From the NCBI GenBank assembly GCA_028641055.1, contig CM054061.1, positions 29,623,523 through 29,687,522 of the forward strand: DNA of 64,000 bases, written 5' to 3'. Below are positions 45,801 through 57,345 of this stretch, piece after piece; the first letter of the stretch is position 1, and every line of letters begins with the position of its first letter. The position numbers and the translations under genes are program-made. The notes beneath the pieces are model-generated. The model saw nothing but the letters and a program-made list of their open reading frames with translations. It searched no databases and was not told where the DNA came from. Source of the DNA: Alopecurus myosuroides (taxonomy: Eukaryota > Streptophyta > Magnoliopsida > Poales > Poaceae).

Positions 45801-48800
45801 CGAAACAGAGAATGTGGAAACAGGGAATGTGGAAACAGAGATTGTGGAAACAGAGAATATAGAAACGGAGAATGTGGAAACCGAGAATATGGAAACAGAG
45901 AATGTGGAACAAAGTGATATTGACCCATCAGGTGGGACTAAATGTATATCTGATTCACTCCCAGATTTGAAAAGTGAGGATCCTCTGGCAGAGCCTACTG
46001 TCCTAGAGCAGGGAAAAGTTGATTCCGACGTCACAGAACTACCAGATACAATTGTGGAAACGGTGGTAAATCTGAAGAGCACCACACAGCTTGGCGGTGA
46101 TCCATCTTGTGGAGGCAGTGATGAAATGAAAGGAAATGCCATTAATGAAGAGGAAGATGGTGATCCATCTTGTGGAGGCAGTGGTAAAATGAAAGGAAAT
46201 GCCATTAATGAAGAGGAAGGTGGTGATCCATCTTGTGCAGGCAGTGGTGAAATGAAAGGAAATGCCATTAATGAAGAGGAAGGTGGTGATCCATCTTGTG
46301 CAGGCAGTGGTGAAATGAAAGGAAATGCCATTAATGAAGAGGAAGATACTGAAGATTCTTCAGCTGACGATTGCCCCCCAGCTACAAGCGAAGCTGATTT
46401 TAATGTATCACGGTTGATATCCAGTCTTGCCAACAATTCTGTTGTCCAAAATATATGCTGGTTGTTAAAGCAGTACAAAACTAACTCCTTTCGAACAAAT
46501 CACTACATCATATGCATGCTGAGAAGATTCTGTGAAGATCTAGAACTGTCCCCAATGCTCTATCAGGTAATCACACACAGTTACATATTTTTCACCAGAG
46601 CTCTGTATTTTTTTTGGATCTGACATTATACTGTCTGTCTTCTGCAGCTATCACTTCTAACTACCTTCTATGATATATTAGCTGAACAGAAGTCGTCGAG
46701 TTCAAAGGAGTATGCAAACATTGTAAATTTTCTTTCAAAAGTTATAAGGAAGATGCTGCGGGCAATGAAAAAACAGCCACTCTTATTTGTTGAGATACTC
46801 TTTTGGAAATCACGAAAGGAGTGCCACCTCATTGATGCTGATACCCTACTGAATGAGATTCGGGGGGATGTTAACAATAAGACTAGTGAAGTTGGTACAA
46901 GTACAGGATGGAGAGGTCCAGTAAATATAGCAGATTCTCTTGGTGACGATGAAGCTGACAATGTTATACCACAGGAACCATATGATGCTGATAAGTAAGT
47001 TTATCTTGTGTATGTCCATTAATTTAGTGAATGAGATGAGTAATTTCCATTCATGTGGGCATGTAAATAGGGATGGAGATTCATCATCTGGTGAGCCTGA
47101 AGGTGATAATCAGAAGAGCATGGGTGCCGCAAATAGAAGGAACAGATTACTGTCACTTTCAGGCAGTGAATCTGAGGATAATGATAGGTTTGTTTATATC
47201 TAGCTCTGTTTTTTAATGCTTAGATTCTTTTTCTGGACTCTCTTTGATTAGATTCACTTATTTAGGGATACTGTATCAAGACGCTCTCAGAATTCAGGGG
47301 TCCCAAAGAGACGAGGGCGTTCCATTTTTAACGAAGAGCAAGAGAAGCTTATCAGTGATCTTTATGAGAAGTAAGTGATCAGTTTATGTTAAGAAAGAAC
47401 TAAACCACTAATCAATTCTTATAACATAGTTTTGCCAAGCTGGCGCTTCCAAAAGAAGCACATGTCCTTTTTATGCATGAGAACTCTGCTTAGTTACTTG
47501 GGCATGAAACACGTGCTGATGCCTGAAAATGTTTATTCCTTTCATGGTGCAGATACAAGGATGACCGCAAATGCAGCCATCTAATTGCTGAAGCTTTAGA
47601 TCCCAGTGGAAAGATATCTTCTGGTCAAATTTCTCGAAAGCTTACACAGCTAGGTCTCAGGAACGTCGCTAGGAAGACAAAAGTTCCAGAGGCACCTCTG
47701 TCACTTTCAGGCAGTGAATCTGAGGATAAGGATAGGTTTGTTTATATCTAGCTCTGCATTTGAATGCTTAGATGATTGTTCTGGACTCTGATTAAATTCA
47801 CTTATTTAGGAATACTGTATCAAGACACACTGAGAATCCAGGGGTCCGAAAGAGACAAGGACGTTCCATTTTTAACGAAGAGCAAGAGAAGCTTATAAGT
47901 GATCTTTACGAGAAGTAAGTGGTCAGTTTATGTCAAGAAAGAACTAGATCACTAAATATAACATAGCTTTGCCAAGCTGGAACCAAAAAGTTTTACCTGT
48001 CCTTTTTACGCATGAGTATACACTCTGTAGTTACTCGGGCATGAATCACGTGCTGACGCCTGAAATTGTTTTTTTTCCTTTCATCTTGCAGATATAAGGA
48101 TGAACGGAAATGCAGCCATCTAATTGCTGAAGCTTTAGATCCCAGTGGAAAGATATCTTCTGCTCAAGTTTCTCGAAAGCTTACACAGCTAGGTCTCAGG
48201 ACTATCATGAAGAGGACAAAAGTTCCAGAGGCATCTCTATCAGCTGGAGACAAGCCAGAAAGCACCCGGTGAGTATTATAAACGACCTGCTGTGCAATTC
48301 CATCTTCAACATTCAGTTATGCACATTATACTTAGCATGGCAAAGATGTCAAAACAAGTATATTCATTATTTCCCTACGCACATGTGTGAAAATAAATGA
48401 GTGTTGTTGACTATCTAATTGGTAGTTACTTGTCATTAAGTCTAGCCTGCATTTTCAGGCGCAGGAGGAAAAGGTCACATGGGTCAAGCAGTAATGATGA
48501 CAGCAACACTGATCAGCCAATATCATCCGATGAAGAAACACTGCAAGCACTCAAGAGCAGGTAAATTCCCGCTGTAAATGCTTTCATGAGTTTATTTATT
48601 GGCGTTTATTTTATTCTTTTGAGTTTGTTTTACTATTAACTAAGAGATATACAAAGCTTTTGCATGTGCCCTAAAAACACTTTGTTCTACAGTTAGAAGG
48701 CCCTATATCAGAAATATCGTCACTATACATAGTCTAAATCATGAAATTTAGATACGTTTGGTTCCTGTATTTGAAGCTGCCAGTGTTGCATGGGATATTT

Positions 48801-49896
48801 GGATAATTATTTATTTCTGCAAAATAGAATCATATTACTTTGTATTGTATGAAATTTATCTTTTGACTGCGCTCTAAGTTCACTTTTTAGTTTCGTAGGC
48901 AAATGTGCAATTAACCTAGACTAGGTTGCATTTTCCCTCCGTAAGAACCCACTGGGAACATGCCACAGATGTATGAAGTTATTTTATGCTGCCTTTTCCG
49001 TTTGACTTACTGAGTGTTTCCATCCGTCTATTGCAGAACCAAAAAAAAGGAGCTGCCCTCGGTGGATGTTCCACCGAGTATATCACAGAATGAGGAGGCT
49101 TTGCAGGGCATAGATTCTGACGATGAGACCATAGGCTCTCTGCTTAGGTGAGCTCATTCAGCTTTCTATACATCAAGAACTGATTATTTGAATGTTGATG
49201 TTGCCAATTTTTGGTAAACATCAGTGATTTATATGTATCTTTTCTCCCCTCACACATTTGCCTGAACCATTTCCTTCTATGCTTAAACAGTAGAGGAAAG
49301 AAGAGAAGGTTATCGACGTCAGATTCTACAGAGAATAAACAAGAACACCATGATTCTTTCGAGAACATGGTTCCAGACGTTGAGACTATTGGTCCAAATA
49401 CTATGTAAGCACATTTAAGTTACTTATGCACTTGTATTACATATTTGAAATAGCTTAGTATTAGAATGTTTATCTATGTTTAGGTGTATGTCTGCTCATA
49501 TATTTTGGATAGGAATGTTTGGTAATATACTATCGTTTACCAAAATTATGCACTTATGCCTAGTGAAAGCTGATAAACAGTTAGACATCAATATGTTGCG
49601 AGAGTAGTGTAACAATGTATGTGCAACGATCATTTAATTATAAAAGGAACTCATGTTTCAGGGACACGCCTCTCGACCCGGAGTCAAAACCACTTGATAA
49701 TAACGGTGGTCATGCGGTCGAGGCTGAACTTTTGGATGACTTAAGTGAGCCCGAGCTGGATAATCTTGAGAATGCTGAGCAAAGGATCACCGATGACGTA
49801 AACATGTCTGACATGCCAAGCTCTCCCGTTAGTCAGAAGGCTGGTTCAAAAAGAAGAAACAGACTGGTAATCGACGACGACGACGATGATGAGTAG
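39809..49896 (+). CDS. TIM-like: TIMELESS/Tof1/Swi1 replication fork protection protein homologue (21 exons, 1364 aa)
   Basis: Exons: 39809-39911, 40034-40186, 41550-41709, 42199-42517, 42623-42757, 42851-43049, 43129-43259, 43576-43794, 44660-44826, 45458-45536, 45733-46566, 46648-46994, 47071-47187, 47266-47370, 47553-47735, 47810-47914, 48092-48268, 48459-48560, 49037-49147, 49291-49404, 49662-49896. All introns are GT-AG and the 4095-base sum is one open frame. Residues about 20-400 are the TIMELESS N-terminal helical-repeat region (LVVTAVKVLVFLTMPVEPSS, EYLWDLKAALTRN, QENLLLLEIFHYLFLG). Residues 440-550 hold FRGDICGPVAAT and LLYKLFYDQT, and 834-950 the C-terminal domain. Two FNEEQEKLISDLYEK modules follow, then RRRRKR and an acidic tail. 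In the family it acts with TIPIN at replication forks in checkpoint signalling and cohesion. At 1364 residues it seems longer than relatives, because of the exon duplication and coding repeats. Confidence 0.93.
40736..41520. mobile_element. 785-bp Harbinger/Tourist-type element in intron 2 of the TIMELESS gene
   Basis: Ends GGCCTAGTTTGG and CCAAACTAGGCC are inverted repeats, flanked by TTA on both sides (40733-40735 and 41521-41523), the usual PIF/Harbinger target duplication. Subterminal repeats of GAATACTTCAGTTT type occur in both arms. No transposase is inside. It makes up more than half of the 1363-bp intron and lies 26 bp before exon 3. Confidence 0.88.
44388..44584. mobile_element. 197-bp Stowaway-like MITE in intron 8 of the TIMELESS gene
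   Basis: Left end CTCCCTCCTATAACTTTATAA and right end TTTGGGGAGGGAG with TA on both sides. The interior holds AGTTTGACC and GGTCTAAC as internal arms. It lies 75 bp upstream of exon 9. Confidence 0.75.
45802..45906 (+). repeat. Coding minisatellite, seven 15-bp units (ETENV)
   Basis: Seven units of GAAACAGAGAATGTG with a few changes encode E-T-E-N-V-type pentapeptides at residues about 579-613 of the TIMELESS protein. The region is acidic and likely disordered. Confidence 0.95.
46096..46347 (+). repeat. Coding minisatellite, four 63-bp units
   Basis: Four exact-length 63-bp units (46096, 46159, 46222, 46285) encode 21-residue repeats with the core GDPSC-GS--MKGNAINEEE, residues about 677-760 of the TIMELESS protein. 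Units 3 and 4 are almost identical, which points to recent expansion. Frame is kept because the period is a multiple of three. Confidence 0.95.
47150..48236 (+). repeat. Tandem duplication of a two-exon unit in the TIMELESS gene
   Basis: 47150-47697 (548 bp) and 47698-48236 (539 bp) are tandem copies, including exons 14-15 and 16-17 and the introns between them. Both copies keep splice sites, exon lengths (105 bp for exons 14 and 16) and frame. The proteins carry two modules: RSIFNEEQEKLISDLYEKYK followed by CSHLIAEALDPSGKISS. The breakpoint lies in CTGTCACTTTCAGGCAGTGA, which occurs at the start of each unit. Confidence 0.93.
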
Positions 49897-50435
49897 TTTG
49901 CCTACAAGGTGTCGAAGGGAAAGTTGGATCCAGCAGCTGCTTAGAAACAGATCCTGCCATGCTTCTGAGTTGGGAGCAGGGTTACTGACTGGGAAGATTA
50001 GCAGTAAGCAGACACAACTTCAGGTTTTTCTGGAGCTGTCACTGTCAGCCTCTAGTTTGTACATGGTTATTTTCCTGGTTGGTCCTGATGCTTGTTGCAA
50101 TGCTAGCAAATTTACTTGGTCGATCGTTTGATGGTTTGCATGGAACAAGTTCTCTTATTTAACACGCAAAATTATTCTCTTATAATTTCCTTGCCAAGAG
50201 TCCCTCTGTCGAATCAACCCAGACCCAGTCGAGTCCTGCCCACTACCTGCTTTATTTGCACACTGATTTTTTATTTTAAAATGTTTTCCATGGATCCCAG
50301 TGCGAGAATGGTTGGCCTAGATACAAGGACCATCTTGACCCAAAGCCAAAGCTCCACCCCCGCGCAAGTACGAGACCTTGAACTAAGTAATGCTTGTGTG
50401 GTGGGATGGACTTCACATATATATTTTCTTTTCTA
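49897..50435 (+). other. 3' UTR and downstream flank of the TIMELESS gene
   Basis: No further coding region. The first part is presumably the 3' UTR; an exact polyadenylation signal could not be fixed. Confidence 0.5.
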
Positions 50436-50596
50436 CTCCCTCCGTTGCTAACTGTAAAATGTTTTATCCTTTTTCCACATTCACATATGTCTAGATGTAT
50501 CTGAACAACTTTTAGTATATATGTACACTTATATTAGTATGTATCTAGACAACATGAGTAATAGCTACAACATCTTATATTTAGAAACGGAGGGAG
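50436..50596. mobile_element. 161-bp Stowaway MITE downstream of the TIMELESS gene
   Basis: Ends CTCCCTCCGTTGC and AACGGAGGGAG with TA at 50434 and 50597. Same length and interior as the MITE at 30861. Confidence 0.9.
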
Positions 50597-51431
50597 TACC
50601 ATGCAGCAGCAGGAGGACTGCACCTGATGTATTTAAGAAAGGAAGGGCTACCGAAAGGCCATCGGTAAAATACAACAAACAAAATCCAATAGCGTATAGA
50701 TCAAGCAATCATACACAGTTAATTTTGTCCACTGTACACGATCAACGGTTCCTTTGCTATCCGTGGATGGACGATGGGGTAGCCAATCGCGCACGACTTA
50801 AATAAATCATAAATCGTGTGCGATCCAATCACACACGGTACTGCGAAAGCACCCGTGTGTGGTGATAACCATCGCACACGTTTTCTGTAGAGTCCTCCGT
50901 GTGTAGCTTACAACAATCACACACGTTTTACATGATAACAAACTTTGTGTCTTTAAGAAACTGTCGCACACGATGTAGTCTTTTCCCCAGCTGAAATTCG
51001 TGGATATATTAAAAACATGCATCGTCCAATAACAAATCTCAATTGTATGTCATTTGTTTCACATTTCTTACACCAAAAAATTATATATTGAGACGAAAGT
51101 ATCATTTACTCGCTCTACTAACATGAAAAGTACATACAAGAATAAAGAAGCGTTTTCCTTGATTTTGTGTTTATATACGTGACAATAGGTAGCTTCTAAA
51201 GGTTATGCTACATGAAGGATATGGAAATCCTTTACTTATCCCTCCTGTCATAGGAAGGTGGACAATTTCTCTACCATATTTCGTTACCGTCCTTGGTGTA
51301 GATTTTTCTTCTACTCAAACCTACATACTTCAAATGGGCGATCACACTACAGTTGGAACATTTCTTTGAAGAGTAGACATCACTCGTTTCAAGGTGTAGC
51401 ACAAACAAGGTTAACAAAGTTTACCTATATC
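50597..51431. repeat. Cluster of CACACG/CGTGTG motifs in unassigned DNA
   Basis: Between about 50812 and 50975 seven copies of TCGCACACG or its complement CGTGTG(T/C)GA occur in both orientations at 20-45 bp spacing, like subterminal repeats of a DNA transposon. No terminal repeats or coding region were found. 51060-51431 is AT-rich with nothing recognised. Confidence 0.5.
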
Positions 51432-52111
51432 CACTAGTAGAAAACGGGCCTCTAGTCCAGGATCGTAATCTGGGACTACGCAATCGGGACCAGAGCCCCC
51501 CCCCCCCCCTTTAGTCCCGCTGGCTCATGAACCGGTACTAAAGGGCCTCCACACGGCCGTCCCAATCGCCGCGGGCTGGAGGACCTTTAGTCCCGAGCTG
51601 TAACACGAGCTGGGACTAAAAGGTTCCCTGCCGCGGTTTTCATACACATATTCTGATTCTTACGACTTTTATGTTGCCATGACTCATATTTTTCATTTTT
51701 AAGCCGATTATTCTCTTATGGATCAAACATGAACGTAAATAATTGCATACATAACATAAATATTTGACTTCGAAACATAAAAAAAGTGGGTGCAAAAGAA
51801 GTTTTGTACACCCAAGGTGATAATGTTCGATCTCTTGCGAGCATACGTACATATACAAAAGTTCGAACATATATGTATCACACTGAGTTGAACATGGGAA
51901 TTCACTATCGTGTTCCACCTAAAATGAGTTCATCGTTCTGCTGATAATGTTCTCCTTTTGGATCAATGACCTCCATCATCAGAATCCCGTCATTTCCTTT
52001 TGAATTGCTCGTAGGCGCTCGTCTGGTAGGAGGTTCTGCCGTACACCCATGATTTGTAATATAATTAAAGAGTTCAGTAAGATATATAAGTTGATTGAAA
52101 TACAACGCAAT

Positions 52112-52330
52112 TCATATAAAATAAAACTGTGAATATTGTTTACGTACTTGAATTCTGTTCGTATTAGGTCTTCGCTGGGTGCTCAACGCCCGAATGTACT
52201 CGCAGACGTAGTATCCACATAAATTAGTCCCCGGTGGCTGTTGCAAACCCTTCACCAGTTTAAAAGTTAGCTTAGCTTTGAATTCACCTCGTGTGACCGA
52301 TATGAACCGTTTCCAACACCTTCTTGGCAA
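52112..52330 (-). pseudogene. Ulp1-like protease C-terminal piece of a CACTA element
   Basis: The frame reads WKRFISVTRGEFKAKLTFK then GTNLCGYYVCEYIR, the end of the Ulp1/C48-like domain often carried by plant CACTA elements. The Cys of the NLCGYYVCE motif is present but the His/Asp part of the catalytic centre is missing. Confidence 0.7.
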
Positions 52331-52652
52331 GGAAAATGAACAAAAGAGTTACTAATTACTTGATATCAAGAAATGGACGAAAAATATATATAATAATGTG
52401 ATAGTGATTAAAATTATTTCTGCAGCATTGCTTTCATTCCTTTCCACAAGGTGTCCTATTTAATGAGTCTATGACTTCAACATGGGACTTCTCAAGGCTA
52501 ATGTTTAGCATAATCGAGTGAAATCTGCAGACGTTTACATAAGAAGACGTGAAGAATAACTCATCAATTGCTCATCATGTGCATCTTCTTCAGATTCTCA
52601 TTCAGCTCCCCCATGAAAGTATCACCGCATTCAGGGGATAGTTTTCAACATC

Positions 52653-52916
52653 CTATTCTTCTTCATTCTCTTTCATTATAACCCCTCTCTCACCGTGTTT
52701 GGTCCAACAATTATAGCCGGACATGAAATCAAACTGAAACAGGTGGATGTGAAGGATCTTTGAGGCAGAGTAATCATTCTGATTCTTACAAACACTACAT
52801 GGAAAAAATATAAAACCATTATGATTGTTCGCATTAGCCACACAGAGGAAATCTTTCACGCCATTAATGAACTCGCTAGAGCATCGGTCAGAACAGTACA
52901 TCCATTGCCGTGTCAT
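52653..52916 (-). pseudogene. Transposase-associated domain, start of a CACTA TNP2 protein
   Basis: Starts at ATG 52916 (MTRQWMYCSDRCS). SSEFINGVKDFL, FFPCSVCKNQNDYS and HLFQFDFMSGYNCWTKHGE match the N-terminal transposase-associated domain of plant En/Spm proteins. A stop at 52653 and a shift after it end the frame before the TNP2 transposase domain. Confidence 0.8.
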
Positions 52917-53460
52917 CTGCGTTATTGTATAAGTATATTAAACGCAATCACGATGCCAAAATTAATACTTAGGTTTAGGTGCTAACCTCTTAGAACACTC
53001 CAATAGAAGAGGTACACCATCAATCGTGGAGAAAATAGGGATAAAATCGAGCTCGGTGGTAAAAAACAGAGAAGATCAAAGAAACTAGCTAGCTCGGGAA
53101 TTTCATCGAACACCTCTAGTGCATACAAAATGAAAAGCAAAGTCACACACCTCTCACTTCCAAAATGGAAAAAACAGAGTAGAGAGGGAAGGGGCAGGGC
53201 CAGTTATATAGGAACATAGGACATCTAGTCCCGATTCGTAACATGACTCGGGACTAGAGGTTCTCGCAACTATCATAACGGGCCAGAACCCTCTTGTCTC
53301 GGGCTGTGTTACGAACCGGGACTAGAGGTCCCGTTCGGACCGGGACTAGCTCGTCTGAGCCTTTTCTTGCGACCGAGGGCGATGGAACCAGAGCACTAGT
53401 CCCGGTTGGTAATGCAATCGAGACTAATGCTCCGGACCAAAGACCCTGTTTCTACTAGTG

Positions 53461-54139
53461 GTCCATAAGAAAAAAAAAGTTTTCTTGTCCTTCTTTGCAA
53501 TCAGCAATTAAAGTAATTTCTTTATCTTTTTTCGAGCTCAATCACCATACATCAGTGTGAAGGGTTTGCATGTTTTGTGACAAAAAACCATTAATATTAG
53601 AATGTAAATCCAACAAACATAATGCAAAGTAAGATTGTGAGAAACTTATCACCAAGTCCGGATGCAGTAGAAGAAAGGAAAAAGAATAATCTTCTCCACA
53701 TAGTCGAAAACCGATCCGATTTGGACCTTAACACTTTTTTCATCCATTTCTTGATTTTCTTGTATAATGTCACCAAAATATAATACCTGCTACATAAGTA
53801 TAGAATGGCATGTGTTCTATCATATCACTTCCAATAAAATAGTGACAACTTATTAGAAAAATAAACACGATCTAACAGAATCACCCTAATAAAAAAGATC
53901 TAACAGTTACACTACGATGTAAAATTTATTGGATCTAAACACACAAGTTGATGAATATTAATACCAAAAAAAACTGTACTAACAATATTCTAATGAGTAC
54001 GACCTTAGTAACTGTGCTAACATAGTTGATATGACATATATAAAACTTAATACATCCAGGGATTGTGGGGCTGTTGGCATGCGGTGATGCAATATTCCAG
54101 GCTCATAGGGGATGGACACAAGTCGAGCTTAAAATAAAA
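53461..54139. other. Unassigned AT-rich spacer
   Basis: No gene or repeat recognised in this stretch. Confidence 0.35.
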
Positions 54140-54690
54140 TTGACTATCAATCAATAGTTACTCTTTTTAGGGTTCACTAATCGATTGGGTCTTCAGTGAT
54201 GAAGGAGATTAAAGTTGACTTTCAAGGTTTCTCTTTTCGGTTTTTAAAGAGAGATGCTAATAAGGCGGTGCATGCTTGTGCTCGCAATGCTCTCTCCGTT
54301 AGTGCTTTTAATTTTAGTGATAGATACTCGTATCAACAAGATATACCTTATTTTACGGAAGCTTGCCTTCAAAGAAGTCCGAGGTTAAGCTGTGCTTGGC
54401 GGAAGGAAGTCTTTCTCAGGTGTGCACGAGTGAGCACAAAGTACGCAGAAAAGACTAGTGTTGTTTCATGGGGTCAGTCTAGAGATCCACAATGCCAATT
54501 ACGTCTAACGAGTTTATTCTTCGTAAAAATGACTTCATTGTAAATAAACCGCATGAACATTTTAATCTTCAAAGTTACTTTAAGTGACGAATGAGATGAA
54601 ATTAGGGTCTCCGACTACCAGGAATTGTAATAAGACGACACATGCTTGTGCTCGCAATGCTCTCTCACTTAGTATTTTGAGGTAATACAA
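54140..54690 (+). pseudogene. LINE RNase H-like remnant, present twice
   Basis: 54196-54543 encodes FSFRFLKRDANKAVHACARNALS, matching the end of the RNase H-like domain of plant LINE ORF2. A second, shorter copy at about 54625-54680 encodes NKTTHACARNALSLS, sharing CATGCTTGTGCTCGCAATGC with the first. Both lack the rest of ORF2. Confidence 0.6.
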
Positions 54691-54938
54691 GCCTGATGAA
54701 CCGAGCACAAGAAACTTAAAAAAGATGCCGGTAGAGACGTCAGGCACACCGAGTCGTTGAAAATGATTTGACACCACTCTTCTTGTATGGAAAGAAAAGG
54801 AACGGGACAGCTCAACCGTCGACAAGAAAATTTAGGTGATCATCAATAGGCCGCCTGTCCATAGACGTATGCGCATGCTAAGCAGAATTAATTCTAGAAT
54901 ATCAACGCTAGCTTGTCACAACATCGCGTTAAACGGAA

Positions 54939-55640
54939 TGGCGATCGCTCTCTGTGTGACGGTGGTGGTGCTGCTTCAGTTTGCTCCTGTGGCGGGAGCA
55001 GGCGGTAAACGAGACCGAGGAGCATGCTAGGGCGGTTCACGGCGGCCGTGTGGAACAAGGGGGGAGATCGGGGTATGGACATGCAGCGATGGCGCTTTCT
55101 GGTTCCGCGGCGCGGGGTGTGTCGGCAGGAGGCTCTCGTTGCAGTCCCTTGCCGGCATCCCGCTCGACATGACTTCCGCGCCATCGCCGGCACGCTGCGA
55201 GGCGCCAATGTCAGCGGCTCGCTCGCGGATGCCATCGGTGGATGCTGGAGGTGCGGCCACATGCTAGCTGAGCTCGACCTGTCCGGAAACGGCCCTCTCG
55301 GAGGATCCCTCGAGGACGCTGACGCGCTCGCCGCGGCATGCGACCTGCTGAGGGAGTTGAACCTTTCTCGCAGCGCGATCATCGGCGCCGGCAGGAAGGG
55401 ACACGGAGGCGCCGCGGGATACGCCGGTTTGGATGTCTTTGATCTGTCGTACAACATGATCGCTAGAGACCTTAGCTGGGATGTGAGGCGTGCCGGTGCG
55501 GGGGTGTCCGCTGGCTGGGCCTTGCGGAGAACATGTTGTCCAGGTCACTTCCGGTGTACTCCAACTGCGGCAGCCTCGGGTCTCTCGACCTCAGCCTAAA
55601 CTATATCAGTAGCTCCATCCCCACATCCCTCAGCGATCTT
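54939..55640 (+). pseudogene. BRI1-like receptor kinase fragment (signal peptide and first LRRs)
   Basis: The ATG at 54939 starts a good signal peptide (MAIALCVTVVVLLQFAPVAG). After a frame change, 55024-55480 reads DFRAIAGTLRGANVSGSLAD, LAELDLSGN, LLRELNLS and YAGLDVFDLSYN, leucine-rich repeats of the type found in BRI1/BRL brassinosteroid receptors (the N-terminal part). Another shift then gives CGSLGSLDLSLNYISSSIP. At least three frame changes separate these pieces and no transmembrane or kinase part follows, so it is a truncated pseudogene. GC-rich against AT-rich surroundings. How the fragment arrived is not shown. Confidence 0.75.
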
Positions 55641-57345
55641 CGTCTACCCATGTCACGACACATTTATTATACATAAAAAATCATAGCACGTTTATATTAA
55701 ACAATTTTACTTTATATTAACTCATATTGCAACTAAATGCATGTCCACGTTTACCAATACATTATTTGATACGCGGCGCCATGCCATCTTATCATATTAA
55801 AATTTAGCCTTCAAATATAATTGGCATAACTAACCCATACATGACCCTCATGTGTATTGGTATGCATATTTTTTACATAGTTTTAATACGTTAATAATTC
55901 TAAATACATATTTTGTGTTAAACTGAACCAATATTTTTATCCTCACTCTTTTTTATCTGGTACTAATGAAATCTCTTGTTCCAATGAATTTCACCCTGAA
56001 TATAAAAATTTAGGCACCTTGATATATTAAGTGGCTTTATATGTGTGGTTGTATGTATTATACCTTCATATCCTCAAAACGTTGTCTAGTGTTTTAGATT
56101 GTATATGTATGCGGTTTAAGTATAGATTCATATGAAATTCTAGATTGTGGGTGGTATGAAACATCCAGTATGTCCTTGAACAACCCCCATGGCCCCCGCT
56201 CGTCTATGTTGCTCATTCGTTCTCAAAATGTGGATCCAATTCAGTGTTACCAACGACTTAGCATCCCCCAAACTTGCTCATGAAAACAACCCAACCAAAT
56301 GAGATATGCGTATTTACATGCTAATTTTGAGAATCATATACAACAAAAATATGGTGGATGAAAATCCCATGTACAACCTTATACTTAGCTTGAACATGTT
56401 GGTGTAGCTTTTGATATGTATGTTAGGCATCTAGATAGAGTCCCTAGGTGAACGACCTTATCATTCTAGACGAGGACAACCCATATAGAACAAGCAATAC
56501 TATACATGCAAGTAGCTCTTGATGATGAAACAATTTACAAGAAAACACAGAAATGATATTATTAGTCTCTCATTTATAACCTTATAACTGATGAAATTTT
56601 CCTTTTAGATAGTGTCATCATAATTGCCGTAGTATTTGTAAATGCAGATCTATTTGAAGTTATAGCAGAAGCACTATATAATAGAGAATTAACGCACCTC
56701 TTACCCTTTGATGTACAAAATAATTTAGCGGATGAAGGAAATTGATATGACGACTAGAGGTGGGGTGAATAAGAGTTTAAAATAATTGCACCTAGATTCA
56801 ACAGTACGCGGAGATAGATATGCAGTTTAGACACAAAAACAGATAGATGTCATAGATTGAGTTCATATGAAGCTTAATATAATGTAGGCACTGAATCAGT
56901 GAGTAGGATCACGCAATACGGAGAAATGAGTAATTCCTGAGAAGAACAGGACAAAGGATAATTTCAGTGTGAAGAACAAGATAAAGGATAATTTCAGTAG
57001 AGACATGACGAACAATATATGGAAGGCAAAATTATAGAGACAAGTACATGGACATGATGAATAGAATAATATCTTGCTAGAAGATATACAATCACAGAGA
57101 CAGGGAAACAAGCACACGTGATATTTTTCCCAGGTTTCAACCAGTTGGAATCAACTTTATGTTTCAATTGGGAGGGTATATGCACGGATGCATTCTAGCC
57201 AGCAAGCATCACCCACTTGCTGCTAATCCCTATTCTCTGGTAGCACAAGGTTCAGGCACGATCACTGGGTATATATTAAATTTATCTCCAAACCTTTACA
57301 AACTTGCCGCGGTAAGTACACACACCAGATTCTTGATGGAGACAC
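55641..57345. other. AT-rich spacer
   Basis: No gene recognised. Contains TTTAAAATAATTGCACCTAG (about 56777), which resembles degraded repeat DNA, but no element could be delimited. Confidence 0.35.

Larger units (their letters stand above)
51432..53460 (-). mobile_element. CACTA transposon deletion derivative (2029 bp)
   Basis: Terminal inverted repeats CACTAGTAGAAAAC and its counterpart GTTTCTACTAGTG, flanked by ATC on the left and GTC on the right (3-bp duplication with one change). Subterminal GGGACTAG/CTAGTCCC repeats occur at both ends. The interior contains two short pieces of coding sequence on the minus strand but no DDE catalytic region, so it is non-autonomous. A run of 13 C lies near 51500. 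Confidence 0.88.

Noticed and set aside
45729..46478. 249-codon minus-strand ORF with SSSLMAFPFISPLP repeats
   Set aside because: It is the antisense shadow of the coding minisatellite in TIMELESS exon 11, which is supported by splice phases and homology.
50597..51431. CACTA or Mutator element around the CACACG cluster
   Set aside because: No terminal inverted repeats or target duplication could be found, so only the repeat cluster is reported.
54836..55030. Short plus-strand ORF with a good signal peptide as a secreted peptide gene
   Set aside because: The following frames carry BRI1-like leucine-rich repeats, so it is better explained as the start of a receptor-kinase pseudogene.
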